DNA from: Streptomyces sp. NRRL F-2664
GTDB taxonomy: Bacteria > Actinomycetota > Actinomycetes > Streptomycetales > Streptomycetaceae
NCBI RefSeq assembly: GCF_000719345.1
Contig: NZ_JOFX01000010.1
Span: 62,001-126,000, forward strand
Direction: 5' to 3'
Length of the DNA stretch: 64,000 bases
Part shown: positions 62,109 to 64,000 of the stretch, in pieces
How positions within the stretch are numbered: position 1 is the first letter of the stretch
Layout of the letters: every line of letters begins with the position of its first letter
The notes under the pieces: model-generated
Databases searched by the model: none
Seen by the model: only the letters and a program-made list of their open reading frames with translations
Told to the model about the DNA's origin: nothing
Position numbers and translations under genes: made by a program

Positions 62109-63286
62109 GCGTACGACTCCTGACGTGCGGCGGAGAAGCGCCGGGGGCTGAAGGGGCGCGCGATCGCGGGCAGTTCGCCGGTGACCAGCAGCTCGGCCAG
62201 CACCTCGCCGGTGAGCGGGGTCAGCAGCACCCCGTTGCGGTAGTGCCCGGTGGCCAGGTGCAGCCCGGGCAGGTCGGTCGGCCCCAGCAGGGGGGCGTTG
62301 TCGGGGGATCCGGGGCGCAGGCCCGCGCGGGTCTCGGTGAGGGGGAGTTCGGTGATGCCCGGCACGAGTTCGTGGGCGTCGCGCAGGAGTTCGTAGACCC
62401 CGCCCGCGGTGACGGTGGTGTCCCAGCCGAGTTCCTCGCTGGTGGCGCCGATGACGAGTTCGCCGTTCGCGCGGGGCACGAGGTAGACGTGGCTGCCGCG
62501 TACGACCGCCCGTACGGTGCGGGAGAGGAAGGGGGCGTGGGCGGGGGGCACGGTGAGCCGCAGCACCTGCCCCTTGACCGGCCGTACGGGGGGCAGCACC
62601 GCGGCGGGCACCCCCGCCAGCCTGCCGCTGAGCGAGCCCGCGGCCAGGACGACCTGGTCGGCGCGCAGTTCGGTGCCGTCGTCGAGGAGGGCGCCGGTCG
62701 CCCGGTCCGCGGTGGTGAGCAACTGCTCGGCGGCCGCGCGGTGGACGGTCACTCCGGCGTTGTCGCAGGCGGCGAGCAGGGCCGCGGCCAGCCGGCGCGG
62801 GTCGACCTGGTGGTCGCCGTCGACGCGCAGCCCGCCCCGTACGCCGGGGGCCAGCATGGGCTCCAGGCGCCGGCACTCGCGGCCGGTGAGCCATTCGGAC
62901 TCCAGGCCGCAGCGGCGCTGGAGGGCGTGCAGTTCGCGCAGGTGGAGGCGGTCGTCGGAGTCGAGGGCGACGGCGAGGGTGCCGCAGGCGCGGTAGCCGA
63001 TGTCCAGGCCGCCGCTCGCCCGCGCGAGTTCGGCGGCGAACCGCGGATAGCGTTCGGCGGAGGCGAGGCCGAGGCCGAGGAGGGCCTCCTCGCCGTAGTG
63101 CAGCTCGGTGACCGGGGCGAGCATCCCGGCGGCGACCTGGGCGGCACCGCCGCCCGGTGCCGGGTCGGCGAGTACGGTGTCCAGTCCGCGCTCCGCGGCC
63201 CGCCAGGCGGTGACCAGGCCGATGATCCCGCCGCCGACGACGAGGACGTCGGACCTGCGGTCGGGTCCCTTTCGAGATGAGTGCAT
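62105..63286 (-). CDS. thiO: Glycine oxidase ThiO
   Basis: Oxidises glycine to the dehydroglycine used by ThiG. 393 residues with FAD-binding DVLVVGGGIIGLVTAWRAAERG, the DAO-type TELHYGEEALL, VDGDHQVDPRRLAAALL, VVLAAGSLSG and C-terminal TGHYRNGVLLTPLTG. ATG 63286 sits at the end of a TPP riboswitch; its SD (AGGGAGGGG) is the 3' strand of the aptamer stem. Acidic substrate pocket expected; other D-amino-acid oxidases are excluded by the thiS-thiG operon. Confidence 0.93.
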
Positions 63287-63299
63287 GGGCGTCCAGCCC

Positions 63300-63386
63300 C
63301 TCCCTTCGCCGGCATGACCCGGATCAGGTTCGTACGGTCGGAGGCCGGCCAGCCTCCCTCTCAGCCCGGTGCGCCGGACTCCCGCG
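63300..63386 (-). ncRNA. TPP (THI-box) riboswitch
   Basis: On the minus strand: GGGAGTCCGGCGCACCGGG, CTGAGAGGGAGGC (CUGAGA core), CCGACCG, then ACCTGATCCGGGTCATGCC (ACCUGAUC core) and GGCGAAGGGAGGGG. The two conserved halves are complete. The SD of thiO is in the terminal stem, so thiamine pyrophosphate binding should hide it and block translation. Confidence 0.95.
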
Positions 63387-63476
63387 ATAGGTACGGTGGC
63401 CAGACTATCCCGGCCGTGGACGGCGGGTAAGGCGGCACCTGTTCCTGACGGAGCGTCAGCTCATTAGGCTGGCCCC

Positions 63477-64000
63477 GTGAGCGAGCAGAAGGAACACCAT
63501 CAGCGCGGCGTCGTGATCGTCGGCGCCGGAATGGCCGGGGTGCAGACCGCGGTCGCCCTGCGCGAGCAGGGCTTCACCGGCCCCGTGACCCTGCTGGGGG
63601 CCGAACCCCACCAGCCCTACGACCGGCCCCCGCTGTCCAAGGCGGTGCTGCTCGGCAAGGCCGAGGACTCCGCCTTCGACGTCGACTTCGAAGGCCTGGG
63701 CATCGAGCTCCGCCTCGGTACGGAGGTCACCGGCCTGCGGGCCGCCGACCGCGAGCTGGACACGGGGCAGGGGCCGGTCCCGTACGGGGTCCTGGTGCTG
63801 GCGACCGGTGCGCGGCCGCTCACCCTGCCCGGTGCCGAGGGCGTGCCGGGCGTCCACCTGCTGCGCACGCTCGACGACGCGGAGCGGCTGCGCCCGGTCC
63901 TGGCGGCCGCCGCGCGCGTGGTGGTCGTCGGCGCGGGCTGGATCGGGGCGGAGTTCGCCACCGCCGCCCGGGAGGCCGGCTGCGCCGTGACCGTCGTCGA
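63477..64000 (+). CDS. FAD-dependent ferredoxin/rubredoxin reductase-like protein, N-terminal part
   Basis: The first 174 codons of a GTG-started protein that runs off the right edge. HQRGVVIVGAGMAGVQTAVALREQGF is the FAD-binding GxGxxG and PVTLLGAEPHQPYDRPPLSKA fits the class I electron-transfer reductase type; VLATGARPLTLPG and ARVVVVGAGWIGAEFATAARE (NAD(P)-binding GxGxxG) follow. Partner ferredoxin not seen. GTG 63477 is preceded by TAGGCT (63465-63470) with exactly 6 nt spacing, a leaderless arrangement. Confidence 0.88.
   Translation, partial: MSEQKEHHQRGVVIVGAGMAGVQTAVALREQGFTGPVTLLGAEPHQPYDRPPLSKAVLLGKAEDSAFDVDFEGLGIELRLGTEVTGLRAADRELDTGQGPVPYGVLVLATGARPLTLPGAEGVPGVHLLRTLDDAERLRPVLAAAARVVVVGAGWIGAEFATAAREAGCAVTVV

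Overview
The window looks like a core-chromosome segment of a Streptomyces (or closely related actinomycete). It is very GC-rich with strong third-position GC bias and has frequent GTG/TTG starts. It carries the actinobacterial bcc-aa3 respiratory gene set, actinobacterial PASTA kinase and macRS-type two-component genes, and a SAM-IV riboswitch, a class known mainly from Actinomycetales. I see no phage, transposase, integrase, CRISPR, rRNA or tRNA. The gene order also follows, from memory and not checked, the Mycobacterium tuberculosis region around Rv2178c-Rv2208.

Layout. 1-6.7 kb: cobalamin lower-ligand genes (cobT partial, cobU fused to a metallo-beta-lactamase-like domain, cobS) interleaved with a methyltransferase, a DUF3043 membrane protein, pspA and a PspAA partner. 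6.8-10.8 kb: a NarL-type response regulator and an RND exporter. 10.9-14.6 kb: nadA, the Fe-S carrier erpA, and two proteins of unknown function. 14.7-17.3 kb: an adenosine-kinase-like PfkB protein and a cysteine desulfurase-TusA fusion. 17.5-26.9 kb: the respiratory block ctaC-ctaD-ctaF, then an L,D-transpeptidase and a receiver-like protein, then ctaE-qcrC-qcrA-qcrB. 27-29.9 kb: trpD, then a SAM-IV riboswitch and a SufS-like aminotransferase. 30.1-36.6 kb: Lrp-type ligand-binding protein, rhomboid protease, zinc-ribbon protein, NYN-domain protein, two NlpC/P60 hydrolases and a lipoprotein metalloprotease. 36.7-49 kb: envelope and lipid genes (pimB-like mannosyltransferase, cholesterol oxidase, acyl-CoA ligase, phosphoesterase, SRPBCC, ArsA-like ATPase, glucokinase, acyltransferase). 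49-52.7 kb: macS-macR and pfkA. 52.7-56.3 kb: trpEG with a Trp-codon attenuator, divergent from aroH. 56.5-57.3 kb: iron-box-controlled bfd and bacterioferritin. 57.4-61 kb: molybdopterin oxidoreductase, endonuclease IV, PASTA kinase. 61.1-63.4 kb: thiO-thiS-thiG under a TPP riboswitch, followed by a partial FAD reductase.

The genes form the machinery of oxidative growth: quinol oxidation by cytochrome bcc and O2 reduction by cytochrome aa3, Fe-S assembly and iron storage, glycolytic entry (glucokinase, phosphofructokinase), aromatic amino-acid entry (DAHP synthase, anthranilate synthase, trpD), cofactor synthesis (B12, NAD, thiamine) and envelope lipids. Several are wired to metabolite sensors that can be read directly from the sequence: SAM-IV, TPP, a three-Trp leader peptide and an iron box. 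Many genes also have a TANNNT box exactly 6-7 nt before the start codon, the signature of leaderless transcription.

Most of the window is well-conserved core genome. The less explained signals are regulatory: perfect palindromes sitting on -10 boxes or start codons (ctaE, pspA, the acyl-CoA ligase), tiny upstream ORFs before glkA and the SAM-IV-controlled gene, and half-site arrays between nadA and erpA.
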